64,000 nt of DNA from Ctena decussata. Its lineage: Eukaryota; Mollusca; Bivalvia; Lucinida; Lucinidae. Position numbers and translations under genes: made by a program. Below, in pieces: positions 1 through 12,700 of the stretch (position 1 is the stretch's first letter; the number at the start of each line of letters is the position of its first letter). The notes below the pieces were generated by a model, which saw only the letters and a program-made list of their open reading frames with translations, made no database searches and was not told the origin of the DNA. Where the stretch lies: assembly GCA_963989385.1 (NCBI GenBank), contig OZ022501.1, positions 94,596,979-94,660,978 of the forward strand. The letters run 5' to 3'.

Positions 1-85
1 ATTTTTTCTAGAACATTTTCTAGAACTTTTAGGATGTTAAATCATTAAAGTTTAAAAAAATGTTCTAGAAAAACAATACTTTAAA

Positions 86-233
86 CAGGGGTCAGCCTAG
101 GGTTCTCCGACTGGTAAAATTTTCAAATTTTCTATACGCTGTATACATTTTGACTTCTCCCTCACCTCATAATAGGGAGAAGTCAGTCAGCTTAGAAAGA
201 CAATTTCTCCCACTTCTCTCCCTAGGCTGACCT
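86..233 (+). mobile_element. MITE A copy
   Basis: Starts CAGGGGTCAGCCTAGGG and ends CCCTAGGCTGACC, an imperfect terminal inverted repeat. It shares TATACATTTTGACTTCTCCC with copies at 13112-13237 and 17640-17833. The right end lacks the final CCCTG. Confidence 0.7.
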
Positions 234-295
234 ATGCATTGAAATAAAATACATTAGCTGCATCTATAAATTAATCTGCAGCATGCATTGTGTGT

Positions 296-540
296 CTGTA
301 AGGTGTACGAGTTCGCAGCCATGTTTTTCTGCCAACTTTTCAAGAAGAGACACCTTTTGTGACCTTCTGTTTACTTTCCCAAGCAACCCCTTCCATAAGA
401 TGTCTACTCTTAAAGTAGTCTTAAAGAAAATAATAACAATAAGATGATTTTCCCTTTGAGAATTGATCTCAACTGAAAAGGGAGGCATACTTGAAAATGG
501 CAATTCTTCCCCTAAAAGTGCAGTCATTCACTTTAATGCA
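296..540. repeat. Family J element (diverged)
   Basis: Starts near TGTAAGGTGTACG and ends near CATTCACTTTAA. It contains the family's CCTTCTGTTTACTTTCC and TCTCAACTGAAAAGGGAGG blocks, seen in many other copies in this window. Confidence 0.5.
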
Positions 541-576
541 AACAAACATCAGACTCAGACCAGTATGTGCAGCAGA

Positions 577-1494
577 GTCCCTATAAAACTAGAAACAGAA
601 CCAAAACGGAACGGAACGAAACGGAACGCAACGAAACAAAACGTAACGAAACGAAATAGAAATAAAACGAAATGGAGCAAAATCTGAAAAATACCATGCG
701 GGTTGAAGAAAAGATAGATTTCAAAACGTCACACTCTGCCTCTTGCCTGCACATTAAAGGTTCATTTGGTGGTTTGTAAGAGGACATGGAATTTGGGTAC
801 GGGTATTTTGCAGTGGGATCCCGAACATGAAAACAGTGAAACCAAGGGAAGGATAACTTAAGTTTCTGGGAACCAGGGAACATTTTCTGAAATCATTATA
901 GTTCGGGAAATGCAAAGAACTTTTTTTTTTGCGCAGCATAAAAATAATTGTTGGGGACCGAGGCAAGAACACTATTTCAGGAACCTGGGTCATATGTATG
1001 GATCTGGTAGCCTGAAATGTGTCGAAAAGCTCATACGACGATCCACAACAAAAAAAGTAAAAATAAATATTAATTATCTTTAAATAACAATCAAAAACTA
1101 TAAAGATAATAAAGAAAATGCCCAGACCAAAACACCCTAAGACCAAATGAGACCCCAAAATCGTATGTCAGTTTATCAAATTAAACAATTCAGCCAAGTA
1201 TCTGTTTAAAAGTTAATGTATTTGATCTAACAAATACCCAGTAACTTGGTAACTTCATGTAGCAATGTATAGGGATAAACATGGTGCTTTTTTTAGTCTT
1301 CCTTTTGCATTAATATGTGGTACTGTTCTATTGTGATACTTTCATGGTATTTTTCAGATTTTGCTCCATTTCGTTTTATTTCTATTTTGTTGCGTTTCGT
1401 TTCGTTCCGTTGTGTTTTGTTTCATTTCGTTGCGTTCCGTTTCGTTGTGTTTTGTTTCGTTCCGTTTTGGTTCCGTTTCTAGTTTTATAGGGAC
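577..1494. mobile_element. Foldback-like element with pentamer-repeat inverted termini
   Basis: The left arm (577-698) and right arm (1343-1494) are inverted copies. The outer ends read GTCCCTATAAAACTAGAAAC and its complement; the inner ends read CTGAAAAATACCATG and its complement. Each arm contains a degenerate 5-bp tandem array (ACGGA, ACGAA, ACGCA types). The 640-bp middle has no recognised transposase. Confidence 0.65.
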
Positions 1495-1604
1495 CCATGT
1501 GCAGCATAACTACATCCTTAACTGTTTGAACACATGAAATATGATCTTGGAAGACTCTACTGGATTATGAAGGAATTCATCAGATGGCACATTCGATATG
1601 TAAT

Positions 1605-1858
1605 GAGCCCCGGCAAGACAAAACCAACAAAATGGTATGTGTACCCAGACTTAGATGTGTGAAGACTCAGATTAGACTGAGTATCCACCCAGTCTGACCA
1701 GTCTTTGCTGTCTCCATGGAGGTAGCTTATACCCTTTAATAGCTACCATTTACATACACAGTGAAGACTTTGATCTGACTGGCCGGATGCCCAGGCTGAT
1801 CTGAGTCTTCAGTGGGCACACATGCCACTTTGTTGGTTTTGTCATGTCGTGTTGTGAG
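1605..1858. mobile_element. MITE B copy (diverged)
   Basis: The ends GAGCCCCGGCAAGACAAAACC and GGTTTTGTCATGTCG, plus internal CATCCACCCAGTCTGA and GATGCCCAGGCTGATCTGAG, match the four better-kept copies at 41144, 56050, 59617 and 61828. Confidence 0.7.
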
Positions 1859-2353
1859 TCTGTCGCCATTGGTTATGGATATGTCAGATTTATTAGGTGA
1901 AGCATGGTAAGAATCTCAGGGTAAGCAACTCTATCATTTCCATTTTTGTCTCCCTTCTCAATAATAGGGATCAATTCTTTAGGAAAAAAATTCTTCTCTA
2001 TGAGCAAGTTCTTTACTTTGCTTTAAGAGTAGACCCTATTTTCGTTGGACAACATAGCCCAGGAAAGTATACATGAAGTCACAAAGTTGTTTACCTTAGT
2101 AAAATGTCAGAAAAATGTGGCGGTAGACCCAAAATTAACTAAATATAATTTTGGCTACAAATGACATTCTCAATCAGAACCATGTATGTATCACAAAAGC
2201 ATTACTTTCTTCCAAAAGGCACACTGCAAATATTTTGTTTGATTAAAATCATATAAAATGCAAAAGAAAGTTGTAACCCAAAGTCAGTAAGTTAATATTA
2301 TGCTGCATGATGCTTAAACTATTCCAGCATCAATTTGTAAAATACTTCTACAA
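1859..2353. other. Stretch without gene; degraded family J remnant
   Basis: Around 1950-2060 it holds family J fragments (AAGAGTAGACC and an AAATTCTT hairpin). The rest is not recognised. Confidence 0.4.
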
Positions 2354-4624
2354 CTAGAGCATGTGAGCAGGAGCTCACGTATACCCCCGGCCAGCACCAC
2401 CGCCTAAAAGAAACACTGCCACACTTAATACAAAACTTTAAAATAAATGATATTAATGAATGATAAGCAGAAGGAGGCTCAGATACTCTCTTACTTGATA
2501 CAACTGGTCATACCCAATGTTTGGCCTAAATATCAAAATACTAGCAACAGTGATTACTGAGACATCTGTGACAAAAATTAAATTGGAAAGAAAGAAAAAA
2601 TGAACAAAAGAGGGAATGATACATATATGGAGGCTGATACTCTCTTACACAATACAACTAGTCACACCCAATATTTGTACCAAATTTCAAAATCCTAGCT
2701 GTAATGGTTCCTGAGAAATCTTCAAAAGAAATTAAATTGGAGAGAAAGAAAAAAAGAGGGAATGATAAGCAGATATAGGCTGATGGTCTCTTATATGATA
2801 CAACTAGTCATACCCAACTTTGTAACAAATTTCAAAAACCTAGGTAAAGTGGTTCCTGAGAAGTCTTTGACAAAAAAATAATAATTGGAGAGAAGAAAAA
2901 ATGGACAAACAAAGGGAACAATAAGAGAAGGAGGCTGAAGTTCTCTTACACTGTACAACTAGTTATACCAAACATTTGTACAAAATTTCAAAATCCTAGC
3001 TGTAGTGGTTCCTGAGAAATCTGTGACAGAAAAAAGGTTAATTTAATTGGATAGAAAGAAAAAATGGACAAACAAAGGGAATAATAAGCAGGAAGAGGCT
3101 GATGTTTTCATACAAATTACAACTAGTCATTACCAAGGTTTGTACTAAATTTCAAATACCCTTACAGTAGTAATTCCTGAGAAATCTCTGACAGAAATTT
3201 AATTGGAAAGAAAGAAAAATGAACAAATGAAGGGAATGATAAGCTGGATCAGGCCGATTCTCTCTTACACTGTGCAACTAGTCATACTTAATGTTTGTAC
3301 CAAATTTCGAAATTCTAGCTGTAGTGGTTCCTGAGAAATCTTTGACAAAAATTTAATTGGAGAGAAATTGGAGAGAAAGAAAAACTGGACAAACAAAGGG
3401 AATGACAAGCTGGAGCAGGCTGATACTCTCTTACACAGTACAACTTGTCATACCCAACGTTTCTACCAAATTTCAGATACCCTTCCTGTAGAAGTTTTTG
3501 AGATATCTTTGACAGAAAATTAATTGGAGAGAAAGAAAAAATGGACAAATAAAGGGAATGATATGCAGCAGAAGGCTGATTCTCTCTTACACCATACAAC
3601 GAGTCATACTCAATGTTTGTACCAAATTTCAAAATTCTAGCTGTAGTGGTTCCTGAGAAATCTTTGACAGAAGTTTAATTGGAGAGAAATTAGAGAGAAA
3701 GAAAAACTGGACAAACAAAGGGAATGATAAGCTGGATCAGGCCGATTCTCTCTTACACGGTACAACTAGTCATACCAAACGTTTCTACCAAATTTCAGAT
3801 ACCCTTACTGTAGAAGTTTTTGAGATATCTTTGACAGAAAGTTAATTGGAGAGAAAGAAAAAATGGACAAATAAAGGGAATGATAAGCAGCAGGAGGTTG
3901 ATTCTCTCTTACACTGTACAACTAGTCATACCCAACGTTTGTACCAAATTTCAAAATCCTAGCTGTTGTGGTTCCTGAGAAATCTGTGACAGAAAAAATG
4001 TTAACATACACACAAACATATAAACGGAAAAACCAAAAACTATAGGGGGTATCTTTGACAGAAAATTAATTGGAGAGAAAGAAAAAATGGACAAATAAAG
4101 GGAATGATATGCAGCAGAAGGCTGATTCTCTCTTACACCATACAACGAGTCATACTCAATGTTTGTACCAAATTTCAAAATTCTAGCTGTAGTGGTTCCT
4201 GAGAAATCTTTGACAGAAGTTTAATTGGAGAGAAATTAGAGAGAAAGAAAAACTGGACAAACAAAGGGAATGATAAGCTGGATCAGGCCGATTCTCTCTT
4301 ACACGGTACAACTAGTCATACCAAACGTTTCTACCAAATTTCAGATACCCTTACTGTAGAAGTTTTTGAGATATCTTTGACAGAAAGTTAATTGGAGAGA
4401 TAGAAAAAATGGACAAATAAAGGGAATGATAAGCAGCAGGAGGTTGATTCTCTCTTACACGGTACAACTAGTCATACCCAACGTTTGTACCAAATTTCAA
4501 AATCCTAGCTGTTGTGGTTCCTGAGAAATCTGTGACAGAAAAAATGTTAACATACACACAAACATATAAACGGAAAAACCAAAAACTATATACCCCCTAT
4601 ATACTTCGTATACCGGGGGTATAA
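2354..4624. mobile_element. HL1 Helitron-like element with tandem core
   Basis: The left end is CTAGAGCATGTGAGCAGG, whose GTGAGC/GCTCAC arms form a hairpin, followed by GTATACCCCCGG. The right end is a stem-loop with outer arms ATACCCCC/GGGGGTAT and an inner ACTTCGT loop, ending TAA. The core has about 14 units of about 150 bp (units contain GGAGAGAAAGAAAAA, GGACAAACAAAGGGAATGA and CAACTAGTCATACC). No Rep/helicase ORF, so it is non-autonomous. ORFs in it are repeat shadows. Confidence 0.75.
3503..4590. repeat. 546-bp tandem duplication inside HL1
   Basis: About 3503-4045 is repeated at about 4049-4590 with few differences. The first copy already contains the element's right tail (AAACGGAAAAACCAAAAACTATA) but lacks the terminal hairpin. 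Confidence 0.75.
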
Positions 4625-4775
4625 TTAAAAAATTAAACCATTAAAAGGTATTTCAAAACTCTTTAAATTTAACTAAACCTCAGCACCATGTATCTTGTGT
4701 ACTGACTTGTATTACATAAAAATACTAGTCAAAACAAACTTGAAAGCAGATTCATATGTCTTTTGTACCGACCTA

Positions 4776-5291
4776 CTGTAAAACACTTATATATGGCGGC
4801 GGCAAAATTTGGCGGTTTTCAAATATGGACCTTTTGGCGGATTTTTATTTTGGCGGTTTTGTGATTTCTCAATAACAAAATATTTCTGCTGAAGTCGTTT
4901 TTGGCGCTTTAGTGGAGCTCTTTATTGTCTTGGTGATTAAAATAATAACAATTATTATCATAATCATGCTACATTTTGGGTAGTTAATTGTTTAAAGTAC
5001 AATGTAGACAGATTTTGTGTTCCTTCTGATTTAATCAGCTAATTGAAATACTAACTAGTATGGTGAGAACATTTTCATACTCTGCTTTCTCCCACTTGTT
5101 GTTTGCGAGGCATCTTCTTTTGCGCTAATATATGTGATGTGTATTAGCTTTGATATTAGAATAGGCACAATAATATTTTTTCTTCTTTCAATATCATGGG
5201 TTTATATTGGCGGCATTTTAATTTGGCGATTTTCTCCTTTTCCGCCAATATCGCCAAAATAAAGTGACCGCCAAATATAAGTGTTTTACAG
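4776..5291. mobile_element. TA-flanked inverted-repeat element (mariner-like MITE)
   Basis: The ends CTGTAAAACACTTATATNTGGCGG and CCGCCAAATATAAGTGTTTTACAG are inverted repeats, flanked by TA on both sides. It has multiple internal TTGGCGG motifs and no coding capacity. It lies 64 bp downstream of the DBF4 stop. Confidence 0.75.
4921..4926 (-). terminator. DBF4: Candidate DBF4 poly(A) signal AATAAA
   Basis: AATAAA on the minus strand, about 430 nt after the stop codon and inside the inverted-repeat element 4776-5291. It is the nearest canonical signal noticed; use is unproven. Confidence 0.3.
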
Positions 5292-5355
5292 TATTTACTT
5301 TCCTATACTACAGAAAAGTCTGTTTACATTTCAGTATTAACAAAAAGTAATCAAG

Positions 5356-8300
5356 TCAATACACAAGACATCTTCTTTTCTTAGCATGTGGAAGAATACT
5401 GCCTTGTTCCCATCTGCAGTTTTCAGTGGATGGACTAACATATCCCGACTCATTACTACTACTCTCATCTTCTGCCTTTCTCTTATTGGCACGGAAAACC
5501 AGACGACAATCACCAGTTTTCTTCACATTCCAAAAATCCATGAGATCAGTTCTCTTTTCATCCTTCGAAGGTCCAACTTTACTTATTTTTAACTTAGTAT
5601 CTCCAACTTTGGCACTAATATATGCTCTTTGACTATCAGGCTTCTGTTTATCATTACTATGTAATGCTCTTTCAGTCCCACCACTATTGTCACAAGCAGT
5701 TGCTTGGGTGAAATGCACAGAGGCTTTTAAAGGTTGTACTGAAGGCGGCAATGTATTTATTGAAGGATTTATCACAGTTTCTAAGTTGTAAGTATTGGAA
5801 ACACTAGTTAATGGATGGCAAGTGTTGGCAATAAGACTTGCATGTGAATAACATGTACCGGTTGGTTCATTAACTTTGTTGTCTGTTGTCCAAGATGGAT
5901 TTAGACTAGATTTATGACACATATTGCTGGTTTTTGTATGGCTTTCATCAGCAGCTTTCCATGAATTTGGTTTGGTTATACATGTACTATTATCTATTAC
6001 CTTCACTAACTCTTGATTTGTTTTAGATTTAAACTTGCCTAATGGGAAAGACATGTTGAAGGTATTACAACTATCTTCAGCAATATCATTCAGACTTATT
6101 GTTTCAAATATTCTTGGATGTGATACAGGTACATCATTATTATTCTGCTGTGCATATCCAGGTGAAGACATACACCACTGATTACTCTGGGAAGTCGGAA
6201 AATGTTCCTGAGAAACTCCTTCCTGAAAACTGTAATTGTGTGAAAGCTGTGGATAGCTATTAGCAGAGGGCTGACTGTCCTGTATGGATGAAAAATAACC
6301 AAATGTTTGTTGCTGAGGAAACTGATATGATGGAACTGAAAACGGTGGATTTTGGACAGCATATGTTGAAACTGGAGATAAAGTATTGCCACAATATCTA
6401 ACGGCTTGTGGTACTGAACAGTTATTGTCCAGAAGGTCAATTTGACTTAAATCCATTGGATTCTGAATACAGTTTTGTTTAGAATGACTATAGGATATAG
6501 CATTTGGACTACCAGTATTTGTATGAACAGTATCAAAAGTGTCTTGAGGATAATCATATGCGTTGTTTGGATACTGTTGCGGTGAATGGTTAGTAAATGA
6601 ACAATCACTGAGCCCTGAAAAAACATACTGCTGAGACTGCACACCACTGATGTTCTGCGGATAATTTTGTCTCTCCTCAGAGTAAAAGTTTTGTCCAGGT
6701 AAAATACCAGTATTATAATAGCTCTGTGTATGAGTGGTCTGATACTGATATCCTGCTGGCTGACAATACTGTTGGTTCCACCCATTCTCAGGTGCCACAG
6801 GCATCTGAGCCTGGTTCTGAATTCCACCTGCTTGATATCCCTGAATATTGTAAGGATGGAAACCATTTTGCTGCTGAATAAAGTGATCAGACGACTGAGA
6901 TATTGGACTATACAGTTGCTGCTGTATTAGATGACCATTATGGGTACCATCTAAATTTCCAGTGACACTGTTTTGAGAAGTTCCTGGGCTATTAAACGAA
7001 CTTCTTGAAACTGGAGTTAGACACGACTTCAGCAAAGACTTTTCAGTCTTTGACTTAGTCTTTTTGGCTTTAGGTTTAGCTTTTGTCTTATCAACCTTAT
7101 TTCTTTTACCTTTTGTCTTTTCTGGTTTTGACTCAATATGAGGAGGACATTTCTCTTCAAAATTCTTATTTATTTCATCCTGTTTTCTGCTGCAAGAACC
7201 TGCATAAACAACCTGATTTGACGGTTCTGTTTGAACTGACTGTGGTTCCACCATTGAATTATCAGTCTTTGCATTTTGCTGCACTATTGCATGCATATCC
7301 TTTGGTGAAAATCTCTTTACTTTAGATTTGGTTTCAAAATTAATTTCATTGACATCTGTTTTAGATGTATGTGTTGATACTAGGTTTGTCGAATCACTAT
7401 TCATTGATTTTGTATCATTTTTACTCTTGAGTTCTTGGTGAGTTTGATTGCCAAGTTCATATATATTAAAAACTGACTGTTCTTTGACTTTCACAGCAGA
7501 ATAGTTTTCAATAGCACTTCTCATGATTGCTTTCATTTCATCATTATTGCTGTCATTATGCCCACAAAGATTATTCATTTGTGCAGATGTATAGCCATCG
7601 TCACTGACTACTGAATCGGTAGGGATAGATGAGAGATCCGTTAATTCATTATTTAGTTCACTTATTGGTGTTTGTATGTTTCTTCTACTTATAATTTCTT
7701 CAGACTTTTGGTTTATCTTTGGTGATCTATTATCTGCCAGATCTTTCAGTTCAGGATCATACAGTGAAAGCTGATTTTCAGAATCAGAAGCAAATTCTTG
7801 ACTTTGTATCCAATTGGCCACTAGATCTCTTGGGTGGTCTTCCTTACCAGTTATGTTTTCTTGTTCTCTTGTTTCAGTATCACCATTGTCAGTGTGTGCT
7901 ACAAGTGTATTGTTCATTTTTAAGACAGACAAATCTGAGTATATGCTACCTTTGTCTTCATTTGGCAGTAGCCAGTTTTTCACAGATGTAACAGTTGACC
8001 CAGAATGGGTAACTTTCTCATGAATTTTCTTACACATGCTACTTTCCAGCTTCCTGGTAGGTGTTTGAAAATTTTTTGGTTCATTATTTGTGGCATCTTG
8101 TTTGTCAACATCAACTGCTTTGCTTGGATGTTCTTCAATTGAACCTACATATAAATTATCTGACGGCGTAACTTCAAACTCATTTATAAATGTTTTTTGG
8201 GAGTTTTGACTAGATGCAGCAAAATTTTCAGTTGTAGCAGATGATGCATGTGAAACAGTTTTGGCAGTGTCTATTTTAGCTACATAAGGTGGAGAATGTC

Positions 8301-9788
8301 TTTCAATAATAGGCATTAGACCATTTTCAATGTCAGTTAGTGATAGCTGTTCAACTGGGAAGAGCACTGGCATATCATAAGCATCATCATTATCCTTTTC
8401 TTTTAAGAAGTTTTTAAGGTTTGGTTCTTGCATGCTTTCTGAGTTTAAGAAAGAAGCTTTTGATTCCATAGAAATCTCAGACTTGCTTACCACACTTAAA
8501 GAACTACTTCTTTGACTTTCTGTTGTTTTGCCGACATCAATCTCATTAGAATTTTTAGCAAATATGTCTGCTGAATCTCTTCCAAGGCTAGTTTCAGACA
8601 TGGTATTTTGTAAGATTGTGAGAGCATTTCTCACTCCAGTATCTCCAAATGAGCAAGAGGAGGATGAGAAATTTGCTTCAGGAATAACATGTCTGGTATC
8701 TGCTGTTTCAGGAACAGCTACATGAGCAGCACGGTCACATGAAATATTTGTCATGTCTGAACTTTTTTGGTATGATAATACTGACTCTTTAACTTCATTT
8801 TCATCTCTATTTTTGCCAGAGCTGACTGACTGAATACCTTTAAAACTGTTTGTTAAACCACTGTCATCTCCATTTCCAATAAGCTTATTTGTTGTATTAT
8901 TTATGGCATATACTGGTTCTCCAGATGGAATAGTCTTTTTGTTTTGATCAGTAAGAGTTTCTGTATCTGAATTTTCACAGTTATTTACCAATTCAGTGCT
9001 AGTTTCCACTACTTGCTTAGACTCGTATTTCTGCATAAAGTATTTAGTGGGATTTCCAGTGACTAAAGAAGTATGTTTTCTTTCAGCTATATTCTCCACA
9101 ATGTCTGTTTCGGAACAGCATCTAGCAGCTACAATTGCCTTGTTATTATTTAAATCATTTGCCCCAGAACAAAAGTCTTCACTTAAACTGATTTGTGAAC
9201 TTTCCTTATGAATCTGGTATTGAGCAAGAAAGTTGTTAAAACTTGGTAAATTTTCAGAAACATGTTGCAGGGTCTTAAAGTTGTCCAGCTTGCTAACAAA
9301 TTCTTTGTGCTTATTACTGCTTAAGTGCTCCTTTAGAGAACACCTATACCAATGATCACATGACTCACAGTAGCCACCTTTTAAAGCTCTGCCAACAGAT
9401 TTCTTTTTTATAGACTGGTTATCAGACTGTTTGACAAGAACAACCCCAACATCAAAGGGAGAACCAGTCTCATTATATGCTACCTTTGGAACATCTTCAA
9501 ACTGTTTAAACAGTGGCCTATATAACCTCTCATTGTCTTCTACTTTGATAACATGTTGATTCTCTTTTTCTTTACCTTCCCAAGACAGTGGAACCATACC
9601 AAGCATGGCATCACTACTATCTGCATTCTTGTCAGCTTTAAGTTTGGACAACAGTCTTGTTGAAGACCGCAAGAATGCACTGGTGGTTTCCATCTTGACG
9701 CCAAGGTTAGAAGCATTTTGAAGAATATCATTGGACTGTATCTGGTGGGAAGGCTGATTTCTAGATGCTTGCAGCAGAAGAGCTTGAC
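5356..9788 (-). CDS. DBF4: DBF4 coding exon 2 (motifs M and C, long tail)
   Basis: One 4433-nt exon. The acceptor is TTTACTTCAG|GTCAAG (AG at 9790-9789) and the stop TGA is at 5358-5356. It begins with residues QALLLQAS and QSNDILQNASNLGVK, matching the family segment after motif N, so coding starts about 95 nt before the first internal ATG (9693). Motif M follows, then GGYCESC...HLSSNKH (C-X2-C-X10-H-X5-H). A KEN box lies near residues 163-165. A Lys-rich block (about 973-1004, DNA 7036-7130) may be a nuclear-localisation signal. Residues about 1028-1308 are rich in Gln, Asn, Tyr, Ser and Pro. Near the C-terminus are DLMDFWNVKKTGDCRLVF (about 1503-1520), an ESGYVS degron-like motif and a KKRR cluster. 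The exon has no frame break. Confidence 0.95.
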
Positions 9789-12700
9789 CTGAAGTAAAGC
9801 AATTGTAAACCAGTTAAATTATTGCCTAGTTATCAGACCAAACAGAATTTTTGTCAGAGAAATTCAGATCAAAGCCCACCCCGACTCGCCACCCAAAAAG
9901 CACATTACCTCAGAGTCATAATCCTATGGGATGATGACCCTGAAATTATGGTCAAGATCATCAAAACTTTATCAATTTATAACCTCTTTGTAACCCATCA
10001 GGTTAGATCAAAATTTGTCAATATATGTACATTGTATGTTCAAGAGTTATTTAACATTCAAAGTTCAGGGAACCTTGAAAATGGGGTCAATGTCACCAAA
10101 ATCTAATCAATTGTTAAGCTTATCCTATATACACCTTTCCTATAATTCAGAGTCTGTTGGAGTTGTGTCCCTTGCAACGCCTATGACGTCATCTATAGGA
10201 TAGGCTATTGTTTTTCATTGTGTAAATGCCTGTTGTCCGCATATTCACAAGAGGCCCAAATGGGCCTGATATCGCTCACCTGGCTATTGTGCAACAGGAC
10301 CATTCTGATACAAAATTGGTCCAATTCCACTGAGAATTTCTCATTTTCACATTTTGCTACTTTTAGTAACAGAGGCCAACTTGCCTGGTCTTTATATATT
10401 TACTTTTGAAACACCTCAATGCAAGAATCATTTTGCCACAAATTTCATCAAAATCCATTCAGGGGTTACTGAGATATTGCCAGTTTCATGTTTTGTACTA
10501 TTTTTAGTAATGGCAGATGGCGGCCATCTTGGATTGCTAAAATGTAAAAAATCGAAAAGCCTTCATGCAAGGACCATTTTGACACAAATTTGGTCCAATT
10601 CCATTGAGATTTTCTAATTTTCACATTTTTCTATTTTTAGTAACAGAGGCCAACATGACTGGTCTACAGTTAGATATTTTTGAAACATCTCAATGCAAGA
10701 ATCATTTTGACACAAATTTCGTCAAAATCCATTCAGCGGTTACTGAGATATTGTCATTTTCATGTTTTGTGCTATTTTTAGAAACGGCAGATGGCAGCCA
10801 TCTTGGAATGCCAAAATGCAAAAAATCGAAAAAGCTTAATGAAAGGACCATTCTGACACAAAATTAACCCAATTCCATTGAGATTTTCTAATTTTCACAT
10901 TTTTCTATTTTTAGTAACAGAGGCCAATATGACTGGTCTACAGTTAGATATTTTTGAAACATCTCAATGCAAGAATCATTCTGACACAAATTTCGTCAAA
11001 ATCCATTCAGCGGTTACTGAGATATTGTCATTTTCATGTTTTGTGCTATTTTTAGTAACGGCAGATGGCGGCCATCTTGGAATGCCGAATTGCAATTAAT
11101 CGAAATGACTTCATGCAAGGAACAGTCTGACACAAGATTGGTCCAATTCCATTCAAGGGTTCTTGAGTAATTGTCATTTTTATGTTTGTGCTATTTTTAG
11201 TAACACCAGATGGTGGCCATCTTGGAATGCCAAATTGCAATTAATCAAAATGGCTTCATGCAAGGAACATTCTGACACAAAATTGGTCCAATTCCATTCA
11301 AGGGTTCTTGAGTAATTGTCATTTTTATGTTTGTGCTATTTTTAGTAACGGCCCCCATGGTGGCCATCTTGGATAGTCAACTGGCACAAAATTGAAATAA
11401 TTCCATTCAGAACCATTTCTGACCAAATCTGGTCAGAATTGGTTGCATTTTCTTTAGATATTGACATTTGAGCAAAATCGGCCTTGTAAACGCAAAGTAG
11501 GTCACTGTGACCTAATTCCACCATAGATTTTTTTTATTTTTACAATTTTCAATACCAAGGTCCCACTTATGTTCCATGCAAACTTTCAACCAAATATACC
11601 AAATGGTTCTGGAGAAGAAGTTGATTTTGTTGTTTTTGCTATTTTTAGTAACAGCAGCCATCTTGGATTCTTGACCTGACCCAATTTTACAATTTTGAAA
11701 CCCTGCAGTCTGGTTATGCTCCATGTGAAATTTGAGATCCATGGGTTCAGTGGTTTTAGAGAAGAAGTTGTTTGAAGTTGTTTAAATAGGTCATTTTTTT
11801 ACATTGGCATTTGAGCAAAATTACACACGTAAACAGAAAGTAGGTCACTGTGACAAAACTCCGCTACAGATTTTTTTCATTTTTACAATTTTGAATACCA
11901 AGGATTCACTGATGTTCCATGCCAAAATTCAGACAAATATACCCAGTAGTTCTGGAGAAGAAGTTTATTTTGTTGTTTTTGCTATTTTTAGTAACGGCGG
12001 CCATCTTGGATTTTCAACCTGACCCAATTTTACAATTCTGAGACCCTGGAGTCAGGTCATGCTCCATGTGAAATTTGAGAACCATGGGACCAGTAGTTTT
12101 ACAGAAGAAGATGTTTGAATATTTGTTTTTAGGTGTTGACGGACGACGCACGGACGCACGACGCACGCCGGACGCATTGGTATGACAATAGCTCACTATG
12201 GCCCTTCGGGCCAGGTGAGCTAAAAACTAACATTCAACGGTTAAGATTAAGACAACTAATTTGTTCCAACTATATTTAGCTCTTTTTTGTCGGAAAATAA
12301 GTTTTACAACTTATAGCATATGGGAATTTGACATATAATTAAAAGATTTCCGACTAAAATTTCAGGCCAAAATTACCGTAATCGAAAGAGTATGTATCAC
12401 CAGTACAGCTTCCAAAACATAAGGAAAAGAAAGAAAATCGCGCAAGATGTTCAGACCGTTATTACAAAAGATGCAAAACGAACGATTAGCTAATTATAAA
12501 GCAGACACACGCTAAAAATGACAACAAAGTGTGCTGACACGGAATTCGTTTGTGTAATCACCAAATTGCGCGCATTGCCGCAATAAACAAAACCTATGAT
12601 TGTGTATTACCTAGACACGTGTTTCGAAGGCAGCTTTAAGAACACCTACCGTGAAATGGAAACGATCAAAAACATAATACCGAAAATAAATAAGAGATGG

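Noticed and set aside
754..1158. 134-codon minus-strand ORF inside the foldback-like element
   Set aside because: Composition is AT-driven, no transposase motif is recognisable, and it spans only part of the element.
3315..4178. Two similar minus-strand ORFs (MKFGTNIEYDSLYGVRENQP...)
   Set aside because: They are translations of the HL1 tandem unit and its 546-bp duplication; no independent coding signal.
2354..4624. Regularly spaced direct repeats considered as a CRISPR array
   Set aside because: Units are about 150 bp with no short repeat/spacer structure, in eukaryotic DNA, and repeats are degenerate along their whole length.
9540..9731. 63-codon minus-strand ORF overlapping the start of DBF4 exon 2
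   Set aside because: Wrong frame; the DBF4 frame is open through this region to the acceptor at 9788.
10354..11099. Series of similar plus-strand ORFs (MRFSNFHIFLFLVTEANMTG...)
   Set aside because: Repeated units inside the HL2 element; the similarity reflects tandem DNA repeats, not a gene family.
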